A stretch of 64,000 nucleotides of DNA from Stagonosporopsis chrysanthemi (lineage: Eukaryota; Ascomycota; Dothideomycetes; Pleosporales; Didymellaceae): NCBI GenBank assembly GCA_022560025.1, contig JAFISE010000003.1:375262-439261 (forward strand). Direction: 5' to 3'. The notes beneath the pieces were generated by a model. That model saw only the letters and a program-made list of their open reading frames with translations. It ran no database searches and had not been told where the DNA came from. The first letter of the stretch is position 1, and each line of letters opens with the position of its first letter. This document shows positions 10,113 to 21,247 of the stretch, one piece after another. Both the position numbers and the translations under genes were made by a program.

Positions 10113-11919
10113 ATGTCGCGCCACTTTGACGACTACTCCGAAGAGGATGAGTGGTATAGAAAGGACGTCTACGGCGGCACCCGCTATGTACCCCGACCGA
10201 ATATTCGTGAGAGCCATGGCCGCCGTACCACAGAACATCTGACTCCTGAGGTCCATTACTCAAGCGGCCTTCACCGCACCAAGTCTCAAGGTCACGCGGT
10301 GACTCCCAACGTGACGATTTATAACACTACGCGCATGGACAACGAAAGCAGTCCAAATGTACGCACTACGACCGACCAAAGAAGCCGAGAGCCCAGCGCC
10401 GACGGTCGTGGCCGTACGGCGCGAAGGATGCCTGGCGAATGGTCACTTGAGGACGATGTCGAGGAGCTGAGGTTGCAAATCACTCGGGAGCGACTGGCAC
10501 GGTCCCATTCCCGAGGCGAATACCATCACCACCACGGTCATTCTCCAGACCGAGCCTATGAAGACAGGTTGAAGATGTCGCTAGAAGACAAGTTGAAGCT
10601 GTCGGTAGCTGAGCAGAAATTGAGAGAGGCCGAGGCAAAGCTCGAGGCCGAACGGCGCGATGAGGAAGCCCAAAGGCGGGAAGAGATTACAAGAAGAAAG
10701 CTCGAACTGAAGTACATCAAGGACAGGCAAGAGCGCGAAGACGAGGAGGAACGCATCAAACGCCAGGAAGAGAGGCTTCGCATGGATTGGGAACTCAAAC
10801 ACGAGAGGGAAGAGCGTGCGCGGGAGCTCAAACTACGAGATGAAGCGGAAAAGAAAGACCGGATCCTCGCAGAAAGCAGAGCCAAGGCAGAAGCAGAGCA
10901 GCGTAAGAAGAAGGAGGAGCGCGAGCGAATTCTAGCGGAGGCAGATAGGGAGCACAGGGAGGAAGAGGCGAAGCGTAAGCGCCTTATCGAAGAGCAGAAG
11001 GCACAGTTCGAGAAAGAGGCCCGGAAGCGTGAAGAAGCAGCTGAAGAGAGGGAGAAAGAGGCAAAGAGGATTGTCGCAGAAGCTCAAGCGAAGCGCGAGA
11101 AGCAGGAGCGTGAGGCGAGGGCAGCTGAACAGGCAGCGGTCGATGCATACAACAAGAGAAAGGCAAAGGAGGAGACAGAGGCCAAGGCAGAGCGCGAACG
11201 CATTGTCTTCGAGTACGAGCGACAGAAGGTTCTCGACGCGGCGAAAGAGAAGCAGCAGCGTGAGGAGTTGCTCCTCAAGATTGAGCTTGAAAAGAAGGCA
11301 CAAGAGAAGAGGGACCAGGAGGAGTACGACGCCTTCATGCGCAAACAAGAGGAGAAGAAGGCTGCTGAGAAGGCCAAACGCGACAAGGAAGAGAAGGAAC
11401 TCGAGGAGACGATGCGCAAACGACTGGCCCAGTTCGGCTTTCAAGAGAATCAAATCCAGGCCATGGTGCACCCTGAGCAGCAGAAGAAATTGGAGCAGCA
11501 AGTTGGCTTGACACCGCACAACCCGCTGCGCATCGCGCCTCAGCCGACGTATGCAAAGATCCGACGGGACTACCTCGATATCGAGACGTTGCATTACTAC
11601 GATATTCCTTACGAGTACGACCACAGCGTACGAAGCAGCCCTACCCCGTGTTTACATTTCTTGCTAACAGCTACAGGACTCCAACTACATTATCGTACTT
11701 CGCGAGATGAGCCAGAAGGAGACAGACATCCTCTTCGAGCACACGCGACGACTTCGCTCGAACCACGGAGATCGCCTCTTTATCGAGGCTGATAGTCGCG
11801 ACCGTCGCGGTAAGAAGGAGTACGCTTTTGTACGCAGGAAGTCGAGGTCAAGGTCACGCAGCGACGTTTCGCGTCCTGCTAGGAACGTGACGCTCGGGGA
11901 TATGCTTTTCAGCAGATAA
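10113..11919 (+). CDS. Charged coiled-coil protein of unknown function
   Basis: Exons 10113-11627 and 11677-11919 encode 585 residues. The 49-nt intron is GTACGA...TTGCTAACAGCTACAG, phase 0. Residues 1-110 are polar with an Asp/Glu/Tyr-rich start. A His cluster lies near 135. Residues 150-455 form an almost unbroken Glu/Lys/Arg-rich heptad region, surely a long coiled coil. The C-terminal 120 residues look folded (IRRDYLDIETLHYYDIPYEYD, then NYIIVLREMSQKETDILFEH) and are followed by an Arg/Ser tail. I do not recognise a named family. The conserved-looking C-terminus suggests a real domain shared by ascomycete hypothetical proteins. No signal peptide or membrane helix is visible. Confidence 0.85.
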
Positions 11920-12551
11920 AGACGTTTATGATCATGACTTGTTAGCAGAGTTGAAGTTTTGTTTTCTTGCTTTCCACAACGCGTATACCATTCTCCACAC
12001 CTTCAATGTCTCAGGACAACTTCAGACAGGGTTCATAGTCTTCTTATTGTGTATTCGATAGCGTTGGGCGCCGGTGAAATCGGCGTCCTCACAACATACA
12101 GGTATTGCATGCAGGATTCCGAAATTAATCATGTCCTTGCATGCGTGTGTGCGATCAGGTCTCATCTCAGCTGTCTCCTCAGCTGTTCACCGGTCGTGTG
12201 TAACAGTACTAGCAGTCGCCACCCGCTGATGAAGCAATCAGCTCGATGCCAGAAGCGAGCAACCTTCGCTTGCGACTTCAGCAGCTCGAATCTTGCCAGC
12301 AGGCCCTCACATCACGCTCAGCATTGCTGTCTCGTGACTGCACCCGGGACATGAAAGGCGTTACACGTGCTCGGTGTCGGCATCACGGGCTGCTGGCCCG
12401 CTGCCTTTCGACCAAGCCTCGGCTTCAGAGAACGCGGGATGTTTAGCAGCCCTGGCGCATTTGCACTGCGCACTGCGCACTGCGACCATCTTCCTCTCAA
12501 CCTTCTTGTCTTTTGGTTTTTTGCGGTGATACCCCTTGTTCTTTAGATATT
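11920..12551. other. Intergenic spacer
   Basis: About 630 bp containing the 3' UTR of the coiled-coil gene and the promoter of the Pex20 gene. A pyrimidine-rich run (TTGTCTTTTGGTTTTTTG) lies 30-50 bp before the ATG at 12552. I see no gene. Confidence 0.5.
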
Positions 12552-14413
12552 ATGGCGGACGCACTCTGCGGGCCGTCAAATGCTCTGCAGAACTTCCAGA
12601 AGCATACCTCCGTTGATCGGACCCTGCAGCAGGACCGCCTGGTCGGTCGTCAGTCTCCAGCGCAGGTCAGTTGGGCCGTCTTACAGGAAATACGTAAGCT
12701 CACAGCACTCAGGGTTTCAGATCGTCGCCTGCTCCAAATGCAGCACTGGATTCTGAGTTCGACGCTTTCCAGCAAGGTCGCGCGGGTCCACTGCAGCCAG
12801 ACTTCCAGCATTTCCCGCCGCAGTTCGCAACACCTCCCCCACAGTTCGCACATGCTCCACAAGCACCTGAGTGGGCCTCAGACTTTCAGCGACTGAATAT
12901 CACGAATTCGCCTGCGGCAGCCTTTCAGCAACAGCGCTCTCAACCAGCGAATTCGGCGTCAGCATGGCATCAAGACTTCATGAGGCAACAAGCCCCGGCT
13001 GCTCCGGCGCTGGCACAACAGCAAAGCGGATTTGGCGGCATGTCGAACTATGGCATGAGCGGGTATGCAGGCCCATCTTATATGCAAACACCGGCGTTCC
13101 AGCCGAGCGCACAGATGTCGCAGGTAGTACAAGGGAAGCAGGCGGTGCAGGAGCCAGCATTCGACGAGGCAGCGTTCGAGCAGGCTTTTGCGCAGGCGCA
13201 ACAAGATGCACTCGACGAGGCAGAAGCAGAGCAGAAGAAAGCGCACTCTCGCGCAATGAACCCCGAGGTGATGGGCGTGGACCGGCCAAGTGAGGATCCT
13301 CTTCTTATACGGATACGGGAAACACGGCCAGGTGTGTAGTATCTTATAGCTATGCCATGTACTCTGACACAAATGCAGCTGTCTACTCGGCCATCCAAGT
13401 CTGGAGCGAAATGGGCCTAGGCCGCACCGAAGAGGCTGTTTCGTACTTAGACAGCATGGGCACTCTTGAAAGAAACGGCGACCTGGTACAAGATGCGAAC
13501 GAAGCTCGGTGGATCATCGACTCACTGCAACGCATTGTAGACCGAGGAGCACCACTGGAGGTAAAGACACGTGCAGATGGTCTGATCGCCGCCATCAACC
13601 AGAGGATCATGTCCCAATACCCATTGGGTGCTCGAGTACCTATGAGCCAAGAGCGGATATGGCAAGAGCTGGATGAGGCCGGGTACATGAAGACACCACA
13701 GAATGAGTTGGTTGAGCAACAGCCTAAGCAGCAGGATGAGCAGCCAAAGATAAACGACGACGACGAAATGGCGGCGACCGCTGGACGCCTTTTGGAGAGA
13801 GTCGCTGACAACACAAGTGAGAAGTTCCAGAACTCGCAGTTCCTCGAGCTTATGCGTCGACTCCGTGATCGAGAGGTACGAGTGGAGGGCGACAAGATGG
13901 TGGAAATCAACGACCAAGTTCCAAGTGCACCGCAGAGTACTGGGCAGTTCCCCGCGGTTCCGGCTGGTCCTGGACAAGGAAACGTAGCAACACCAATCCC
14001 TGGTATTGACCCCAATATTCTCGACCATGCAGCCACCGATTTCGAGCTGCCAGCCTACTATGAAACGTACGAAAAGTCTCCTGACAAGTCTCCCATTACA
14101 GGGGAGCTACTGATGGCTGACGAGACCTCTGGTCAGTTCCGGAACTACAATGTCAACTCGGCATACCACCGGTGAACATCAAAACTTCATACCAATCGAT
14201 GAACAGGACGATGACTACTGGCGACACAACTCACCAGGGCGGGACCCCATAAGGAACCGGTCCTATGAAGACCGCATGTCTCTTGCTAAATATAAGCAAC
14301 AGTTACAGTTCCTTGAAGAACAGAATAAGCGTCGAAATGCGGAGATCGAAAGGGAATTATACGTAGGCGCGCAGATGGACCATGCTGCTCATACAGCCAA
14401 TACGAACATTTAG
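12552..14413 (+). CDS. pex20: Peroxin 20, PTS2 co-receptor
   Basis: Exons 12552-12665, 12713-13331 and 13379 onward are joined by two good introns (GTCAGT and GTGTGT donors). The N-terminus MADALCGPSNALQNFQKH carries the conserved Cys6 that is monoubiquitinated in Pex20/Pex5-type receptors during recycling. WxxxF/Y-type motifs WASDF and WHQDF, which bind Pex13/Pex14, lie in the Gln-rich middle. Pex20 escorts the Pex7-PTS2 cargo complex into peroxisomes. Without further splicing the frame stops at 14175 (509 residues). A better tail is reached by a fourth exon to 14413, joined from 14131 (GTCAGT) to 14238, giving 553 residues with a coiled segment KYKQQLQFLEEQNKRR. A splice from 14151 to 14207 is the alternative. 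Confidence 0.78.
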
Positions 14414-14753
14414 ATTTATCCGCGAGGAAGAGAGGAGCTTTGGCAGACTTTAAGGAAGTCATCGTGTAGACACTACCGGAGAATCGTAATGCAGCTCCAC
14501 ATCTTGATGTACTGGGGGTCGTCTACTACCTGGACACTGCAAAACTACAATGTCCAGCTTCCTTGTCGAAAGATTGCTGTACATGATGATCTCAGCAGTA
14601 GACCAGGCTTTGATCAGCTACACCCCAACGTGATCTGATAGGGCTGATACAGTGTGTTAGACGTGCTTTAGAGCTATGGATGTGATACGAAATCATATGC
14701 GTCAGTTGCAACTATCAGAGAGACAGTGAAAGAATGATGCTGAATGGTTGAAG
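14414..14753. other. Intergenic spacer
   Basis: About 340 bp between the Pex20 end and the RtcB relic. I see nothing beyond presumptive 3' UTR and AT-richer spacer. Confidence 0.5.
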
Positions 14754-16630
14754 ATGAGTCGACCCGCGCCAGTAACCTCTACTTGCTCACCAAACTGTAC
14801 AAATGCTCCCTGCGCCGTTTACTGCACACGAATAGAACCCAGCCTGTTGTTTTATCACCTACTTGCAGCCGACTTATACACTTCAACCGCGTATTTCGCT
14901 TGTGGGGCATCACTATTTCCCGTAGATCTTGCTCCAGCAATAGAACGTAAAACGGCAACGCGCCTCACGATTGCGAATAACGCGAAGCAATCGCAGAATG
15001 CTCCGCGGCTGATTCCTGCATCTGTTGCGAAAGATTCGGCGGCCTCAAGTTCACTACAGTCATTAATCTTCAGGACAGCACAATTGATATTGAAGCTGAG
15101 GAAGCCTTCCCGAGTGTTTGTCAAGCAAACCGGACTGGAGCTAGTCAGCGATCAAGACTGGCAGAATAACATCAAAAACGACGTTGTGTTGCTTGCTTCT
15201 AGTGGCGAGGATTATGTGGGTGCTGGGAACGGAATGATCGTACATGGTAAGCGCATTTTCATGAGCACGTTTGAGCACATTAGCTCCTGTGTGTCACATA
15301 GACTTTGTAGCTACTTAGCATCGTCCAGAAGATGTAAACCCTGATTGTCCCGTCAAAATTCTCGCGTCCAACGCTCCAGTCGAGTCGCTTTCCATAACAC
15401 GACTCACCACCACCGCTTATACGCTTCCCGGGATCGCTTACGCAGTAGGCCAACCTGATCTGCACCCAGGTACTAAGTTCCCTATCGGCGCAGTCTTTGC
15501 TTCAAAGAGATGGATTCATCCACCGCTCATTGGCGGGACATTGGGTGCGGTATGGCATGGTACAAGCTCACCTTACCTAGAAGTCAGGTCGACGGTGACA
15601 AGGGCAAAAAGGTTGCTGAGAAATTGCGTGGCCTCGAGGGGCCGTGGGGCACACAAGAAGATAGGGAATTGTGGCTGTAAGATCAAGAAGGTAGCTGCTC
15701 TGCAGGCGAACAGTGGGACAGCTGACTAGGTACTATTGGCGCTGGCAACCACTTCGCGGAGATCCAGGTGGTAGAAGAGTCTGCTGATATCTCCCCGGAA
15801 GGTCTCTGTCAGGACGACGTTGTACTACTGGTCCACTCGGGTTCACGCGGCTACGGTAGTAGTGTGCTCAAAAAGTTTACCGCCAAGTCATCCGTCAGTC
15901 TCGCGGAGGGGAGCACTGAGGCAATCGAATACCTAAAAGAGCATGCCAAAGCATTTCGATGGGCCAAGGCCAACCGGGACCTGATTGCTCTGCGTTTTCT
16001 GGCCTGTCTGGAATCGAGTAACGAAGAGTGGCAGCTAGGATCATCAGGCGTCGACGGCTTACCTAGATTCCGGCCTCCGAGCATTGAGCGAAGCAAGCAA
16101 GCGCTACAGATTCGCAAGATGTTCATGGCATGGCCGCCGTCAGCACCAGGACCGTCCACATCCGGGTTGGCTGAGGCCACAGACAGCCTGGCACCCGACC
16201 ATGCTAATTGCGTCCTAGAGCATGTCTTCATTCACCGCAAAGGCGCTGCACCTACCTACGATCCAGAGATACAACTGCCGATTTCTCTTCTCCCGTTACC
16301 GGATTTCGAGGAATGCCGACACTCATTCTCCAGCCCTGTTTCTCCAAAATGACCTCATGGGGACTCAAGAATGCGCTGTCATTGGCCCATGGCGCCGGGC
16401 GAAGTATGTCTCAAAAATACAAAGGACAGAACATCTTACGACCAAGAGCCGGAGAAGCCGAAGGCACCTGGGTGATCTGCGGCGAGAAAGACTTGGTATT
16501 CGAAGAGGCACCTGATGCGTATAAGGATGTCCAAGCAGTGGGCCAGGACTCGGTAGACACTGGTGCAGCAGCAATTGTGGGCTGGTGTAGGGCGAAGATA
16601 AGCTACAAGGTGCGCAACGAGTTTCATTGA
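14754..16630 (+). pseudogene. RtcB-family RNA ligase gene, disrupted
   Basis: The start is uncertain: 14754 is the first in-frame ATG, but conserved-looking sequence begins near 14955. An N-terminal domain (about 90 residues, ending LASSGEDYVG) leads into an intron 15247-15328 and the RtcB core. Hallmarks are PDLHPGTKFPIG, DIGCGM (metal-binding Asp and Cys), GAGNHFAEIQ, HSGSRGYG, HRKGAAPTY and the guanylylated-His motif HGAGR near the C-terminus. The frame breaks four times: a one-base loss at about 15536, TAA at 15678, TGA at 15723 and a one-base loss near 16300. Both stops would follow from single C-to-T changes (CAA, CGA). RtcB joins RNA 2',3'-cyclic phosphate ends to 5'-OH ends. Active fungal tRNA splicing normally uses Trl1 instead. 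Assembly error is possible. Confidence 0.75.
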
Positions 16631-18104
16631 TGTGGACGTAGTCAAACGCGCCGATTCTGGGCCGTCCGGCAGCGCGTTCCGAACATTGCGATATTGCGAT
16701 GGACCTACAGCCAAGAATACTACGCGTGGTTTCCTGCCTCTCTCGGTGGCACAACTGTAGGCAGATTGCCTTTGCATCACATTGATACGCATCCCCTGTT
16801 TCGATGACGCTTTCATTGTCAGTTCAATCTCGTCAGTCTCACTGCGAACTCTCGTTCACGTTCTCATTTCAGTCCACCGCCCGTGCCTCACTTGAGTTCT
16901 TAGCATTGCACGGCCGCAAGCAGCCGTGAAGCAGATTTTGTTGAGTTCAGACTGCGCAAAGGTACTGTTTATTTGCGTCTTTCATCCGAAACAGCGACGG
17001 TCCTGGCATTGGCATTGACGCGTAGGTTTGTTTGCTGTCACCTGTCTGCGTTTTGTCTTTGTCCTAGAGAAACACTGGAGTGCGTGTACCAAACGCTCAG
17101 CGGGCCGCCTGCGTATTTTTGGAAGCCATTTTAGCCGAAGCTTAGCGTCTGGATGCGGGAGTCCGGTGCCCACAGTGTCCGTAGTAGTCTACAGCACCAC
17201 AGCGCTTGGGAGGACGATAGGGCAATCGTGGGTGTCCCCGCGATGTGCTGTGCGGTGCGGTGAAGCAGCTGCAGCCATGTGGCGAGGAAAGCACAGCAGC
17301 GTTAACAGCTCGTGGCCCACAGGACGCCAGCCTCCCTCTGCATCCGCACCTCAGGTTGTATGCGCCCAGGTCTCTTCATTGGCCACGGCCTGGTTGCGTT
17401 CCTGCGGCACACGGGAGCTGATTGGACGCCAGCCACCAACATGTCTGGGCGTTTCAAAACGACCCTGCAACCGTGCGCGCCAGGCTTACATTCGGGCGCC
17501 GAACGACGTGCAACGACCCCGTCCCTCCAATCTAGGGAATTGGCGTAGGCGGTTTGAATTGCGGTCTTTCCCAGCTCGCGCCCAATGACAGGCTCGGGAC
17601 TGAACGAGTCATCCACCAAGAGAAAGTAGTCTGCGCGGACTTTATGGCACCCTGCGGTAAGGTTTGTTCAGGAAGAGTGGCACGGCCTGGTGGCAGAGCT
17701 CCAGCTGTGTAGCTCCAGCCTCTTCGCTTCGTTCGCGCATGACTGCGCCTGCAATGTATATAGCAGGGCCGCACCCGCTCCAGAGTGTGAGATCACTCCG
17801 TCTCCAGTAATATCGTCTCCCCCCGCTTGCGTCCGAGAAATATTTCTGCAGTTCGTCCAATCGTGGTAGCGCATTGACTTTCCCCAACCATCCATTCGTC
17901 ATAATTCTATAGATCAGGTAAGAACGGCCCCTTCCCCTTCACTTGCACTTTCACCTAGCGGCCTTTGGCTTTGTCTATTTGAACACCTTTCAAGCCCCGT
18001 ACTTCATTCCTTGATCCACTCTCGCTCAACCACAACCTTACACATTCGCTAAATCACTCTGCAGTCCCTTGTCCTTTGCACAATACACAACACTCGCTCT
18101 CAAC
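16631..18104. other. Gene-free stretch and promoter of the SOD gene
   Basis: Nearly 1.5 kb. A 186-codon plus-strand ORF (17028-17588) is Arg/Cys/Ser-rich with no natural protein composition, so I leave it out. The final 200 bp are strongly pyrimidine-rich on the plus strand, typical of a fungal promoter and 5' UTR before the ATG at 18105. Confidence 0.5.
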
Positions 18105-18970
18105 ATGCGCGCCCAGATTCTCTCGCTCATCGCTGCAGCTTCGGCTGTCGTCGCTCAGAGCCCCGCCGTTGTCACTGCTCCCGTAGTCAGCGCCAACCCT
18201 GCGGGTGCTTCCTACGTTGCTACTCTGCCAGACCAGGAGAAGTACACCGTTCGCGGATCATTCGCCGCAGTCTCTGCAGAGGATGGCACCGGCGTCAACT
18301 TTGCCGTCTCGGTCTCTGGTCTTCCTGCCGAGGGCGGTCCCTTCATGTACCACATCCACGAGAAGCCCGTTCCTGCTGACGGCAACTGCACCGGCACCGG
18401 CGCTCACCTTGACCCCTACAAGCGTGGCGAGGTCCCCATCTGCGATGCCAGCAAGCCCGAGACCTGCCAGACTGGTGACTTGGGCGGCAAGCACGGCAAC
18501 TTCACTGCACAAGAGTGGTCGCAGGAGTGAGTGGTCTTTTCGAGTCTGCACAAGTGATACACTAACAAGCGTTTAGGTACCTCGACCTTTACTCGTCTAC
18601 CCGCCCGGACAATGTCGCCTACTTCGGCAACCTTTCTATCGTCGTTCACTTCTCCAACAAGACTCGCATGGCTTGCGCCAACTTCACCCAGGTTTCGCCT
18701 GGCAGCGAGGACGCCGGCTACCCTACCTCCAGCATCAACCTGAGCACTGGCGCCTCATCCGGCTACGCTCTCCCCACGGGCAGCGGTGGTTATAACAGCA
18801 CCATCGTTCCCCCCGTGCCTACCGGTACTGGATCGCCCACGACTGCCGTCCCTGTCTCGCCCAGCTCCACCACCAGCTCCCCACCTGTCGAGTTCACAGA
18901 CGCTGCACCCAAGCTTGTCAGCGGCGCTGCTGGCGCAATCGTCGCCGTCGTGGCTGCTCTGTTGCTCTGA
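18105..18970 (+). CDS. Cell-surface copper-only superoxide dismutase, GPI-type
   Basis: Exons 18105-18526 and 18577-18970 encode 271 residues (intron GTGAGT...CACTAAC...TTTAG). A signal peptide (1-17) precedes an SOD domain. Copper ligands are His83 and His85 (HIH), His101 and His165. Cys95 and Cys174 can form the family disulfide, and Arg171 matches the active-site arginine. The two zinc-ligand histidines of Cu/Zn SOD are missing, although Asp125 (GDLG) remains. The electrostatic loop before RMACANF is also absent. That pattern fits the fungal Sod5-type Cu-only extracellular enzymes that dismute superoxide at the wall. A Ser/Thr/Pro-rich stalk (about 185-245) and a C-terminal hydrophobic tail fit GPI anchoring. 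Confidence 0.9.
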
Positions 18971-19325
18971 GCAACGTGACACAAGGGACAATGTCTGACT
19001 GACAATATTGGACTGTGGCACCTCGAGACCACGACGCGTCGATGGAGCATGTTTGTGTATTTTGGCGTTCCGGATGACTGATACCACCGAGCTGTTCTGG
19101 CTCCTTTTTCCTCTACATGGCGGCCTGACTACAGGCATTTCTTGTACATTGCCAATTTTTCAAGCACAATAATAAGGTGGAATGTGTAATGGAGACAAAA
19201 GTAGATCTCAATTGAGTATTACCTCAAATTACAATCCGTTTTTCAAGCCGTGAAGTCTCGGAATGGTATAAAGTAAGAGCCCCAGTGGCCTTGCTCACAT
19301 GAATCTGCTGTGCGTCTGCGTAAGC
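18971..19325. other. Spacer between convergent genes
   Basis: These 355 bp between the convergent SOD and Tat-SF1-like genes hold both 3' ends. An AATAATAAGG motif near 19170 could serve 3' processing. I see nothing else. Confidence 0.5.
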
Positions 19326-20364
19326 CTACTTCTGCCTCGCGATCTTGTCGAGGTTGCGCTCCTCCTCATCGCTGTCGGGTTCTTCAGCTTCAGCGCTCTT
19401 CTTAAATTTCGGCTTGTCGTCAGCCAGCGTGACGGCAAGCTTCTTTCTGGCATACATTCTGCCATTGATCGCGTCTCGGAACTGCTCGGCGCTGTCAAAC
19501 TCCTTAAATCGGACAGCAATGATACCGTCCTGCTCCTTGTCGTACAGCGTAACGTTGGTAACTTCGCCGAACTTCTCGCCCTCCTCGCGCATATCCTCCT
19601 TGATGTCGAGGATAGCCTCTGCGTCTTCCTCCAGCTCAGCAATTGTGAATGCGTTGCGAAGAATGCAGATCTTAGCCCACTTGTTCTTCTTGGGAGCGAA
19701 CGTTTCAGCGACTTCCTCCTCGTTGTCCGACCACTCTGCGAGTTTGCTGGGGTTATTAGTGACGCGTTCTGCGCTTCTGCAAATTTGGACATACCGGTTC
19801 AGCTCTGCCCTGTTGCGCTCAGAGGCTTTCTTGTCCTTACGGGTCAGCTTCGATGCGATCGTGTCGCCGTCCTTGTGCTTCTTGTACGAGAGATCCGCCT
19901 CCTTGACGCGGATCATACCCTGTGATTGGTCCTCCACGCGGAAGAAGTAGTTGTCCATCATGCGGATCGCGATGTCGACCGAGTCCTTCTTGAAGTATAC
20001 AATTAGGCAGTCGCCAGTGAAGTTTCCTTCGTCGTCCTTGTACATCTTGATACGCTTATTACCATCTGCACCCTGGTCAATAATGCCGTACTTCTTGAAC
20101 GTAGTCTCGATCTCGTGCTCGTTGGTGTCGCGAGGCAGGTTGGCGACATAGATAGCCCTGTTCTCCTGAACTTTGGTCTTCTTGCTCGCCTATTGTATGT
20201 GTCAGATTGTCCGGCAATTACGCGCGAGCGCGAGTGTGACTTACGTCAGGGTCCTGTGTATTCTTTCGCTTCTTGCTGGCTGCGTCAGTTTCTTCGTTGA
20301 CACGAGTATCTGAGGTGATAACGTCGGCCTCAGGCAGGGGGTTATCATCAATATCGTGGGTCAT
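19326..20364 (-). CDS. cus2: Tat-SF1/Cus2-like U2 snRNP splicing factor
   Basis: Three exons, complement of 20245-20364, 19795-20189 and 19326-19746, encode 311 residues. Introns use GTAAGT with CTGAC and GTATGT with CACTAAT. RRM1 starts at IYVANLPRDTNEHEIE (RNP2) and has GDCLIVYF as RNP1. After a Lys-rich linker and acidic stretch comes a UHM-type second RRM (CILRNAF to FRDAINGRMYARKKLAVT). The C-terminus is acidic. This two-RRM layout matches Tat-SF1/Cus2, a nuclear factor that binds SF3b1 and helps U2 snRNP assembly. The start at 20364 was preferred because upstream in-frame sequence is Arg/Ser-rich and non-protein-like. Confidence 0.85.
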
Positions 20365-21247
20365 GACTGCGGCTGTGATGCTGGACTGTGGAGGTTGCCG
20401 CCAATCTCGGAGAGTGCTTTGAGACTGGAGTCTTGCGAGCGCGGTGACTGCACGTCTTAGCGGTAGGCTTGACAAGACTCCAAAATGATTGAAAGTCTCC
20501 AAGACTGCGCGCGCGGTCTGCAGTTGTCGGTGGCGCGTGGTGTTGCGGTGAAAACAGCTTCCAAATTTCGAGCTCGTTGCTATCAACAACGGCAAAAAGC
20601 TACGGCAGAAAGTTGCAGACTGGGCGGTGAGCTAGGCGGCGACGCGTGACTGGTGACGGCAAGATTGGTTCTTTCAGGTCACGGTGAGGCGAATGAAGTC
20701 TTCAGTCGTTGGTTTCAGGATATGTTGGCCTCGAGAGTGTCGTCAGGGCCGCTGTTTGAGATAGCCTTCGTTAGTCTCTCGAAAGGGCATGCCCTTCAAC
20801 ACCGCCATCTCGAGGGCGCGGATGGACCTACACAGCGCTTTGAGAGATGTAGCGAAGACCCTGAAGATGCTTGTAGTAGCAGCAAGTCGCGACGCGATGG
20901 TACAGCGTTGTTGTTGGCAAAGCGTGATGACTGAACAAAGCTCGGTCCGGTGAGTGCAGCGGCGTTCGCGCATGCCGCTTGCCGACTCGACGGTGGACCC
21001 TTCCCGGTTCCTGAGCACATGCATCGATCTTCAAGCCCCTCTAACCCCTCCTAGCGCACCATCTGTCTCATGGATCAGGCGTGACTGCGGCATCGAGCGT
21101 TTCCGCGCAGGTTTCTGCTACTCACGAGGAAATCTTACGGCTGGCGCAGCTGCCCCTTGAACATGTGTAGAGATCTATTAAACATGGGGTTACCGCTGCT
21201 GCTAGTGTTCCCCCCATTCCAGCCGCTGCCTTGAGCTTATTTTCGCC
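20365..21247. other. Divergent promoter region
   Basis: About 880 bp between the divergent splicing-factor and TLC genes. I see no coding ORF and no RNA gene. Both promoters lie here. Confidence 0.5.

Noticed and set aside
10932..11624. 230-codon Leu-rich ORF antisense to the coiled-coil gene
   Set aside because: It is the mirror of Glu/Lys codons of the real gene; membrane-like composition arises from the opposite strand of GAG/AAG codons.
15678..15730. Intron GTAAGA...CTGACTAG in the RtcB gene
   Set aside because: The bases between read as RtcB-like sequence in frame (GSCSAGEQWDS, then LGTIGAGNHF), and splicing would shift the frame; two nonsense codons explain it better.
17028..17588. 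186-codon plus-strand ORF upstream of SOD
   Set aside because: No protein-like composition, no motif, inside a promoter region.
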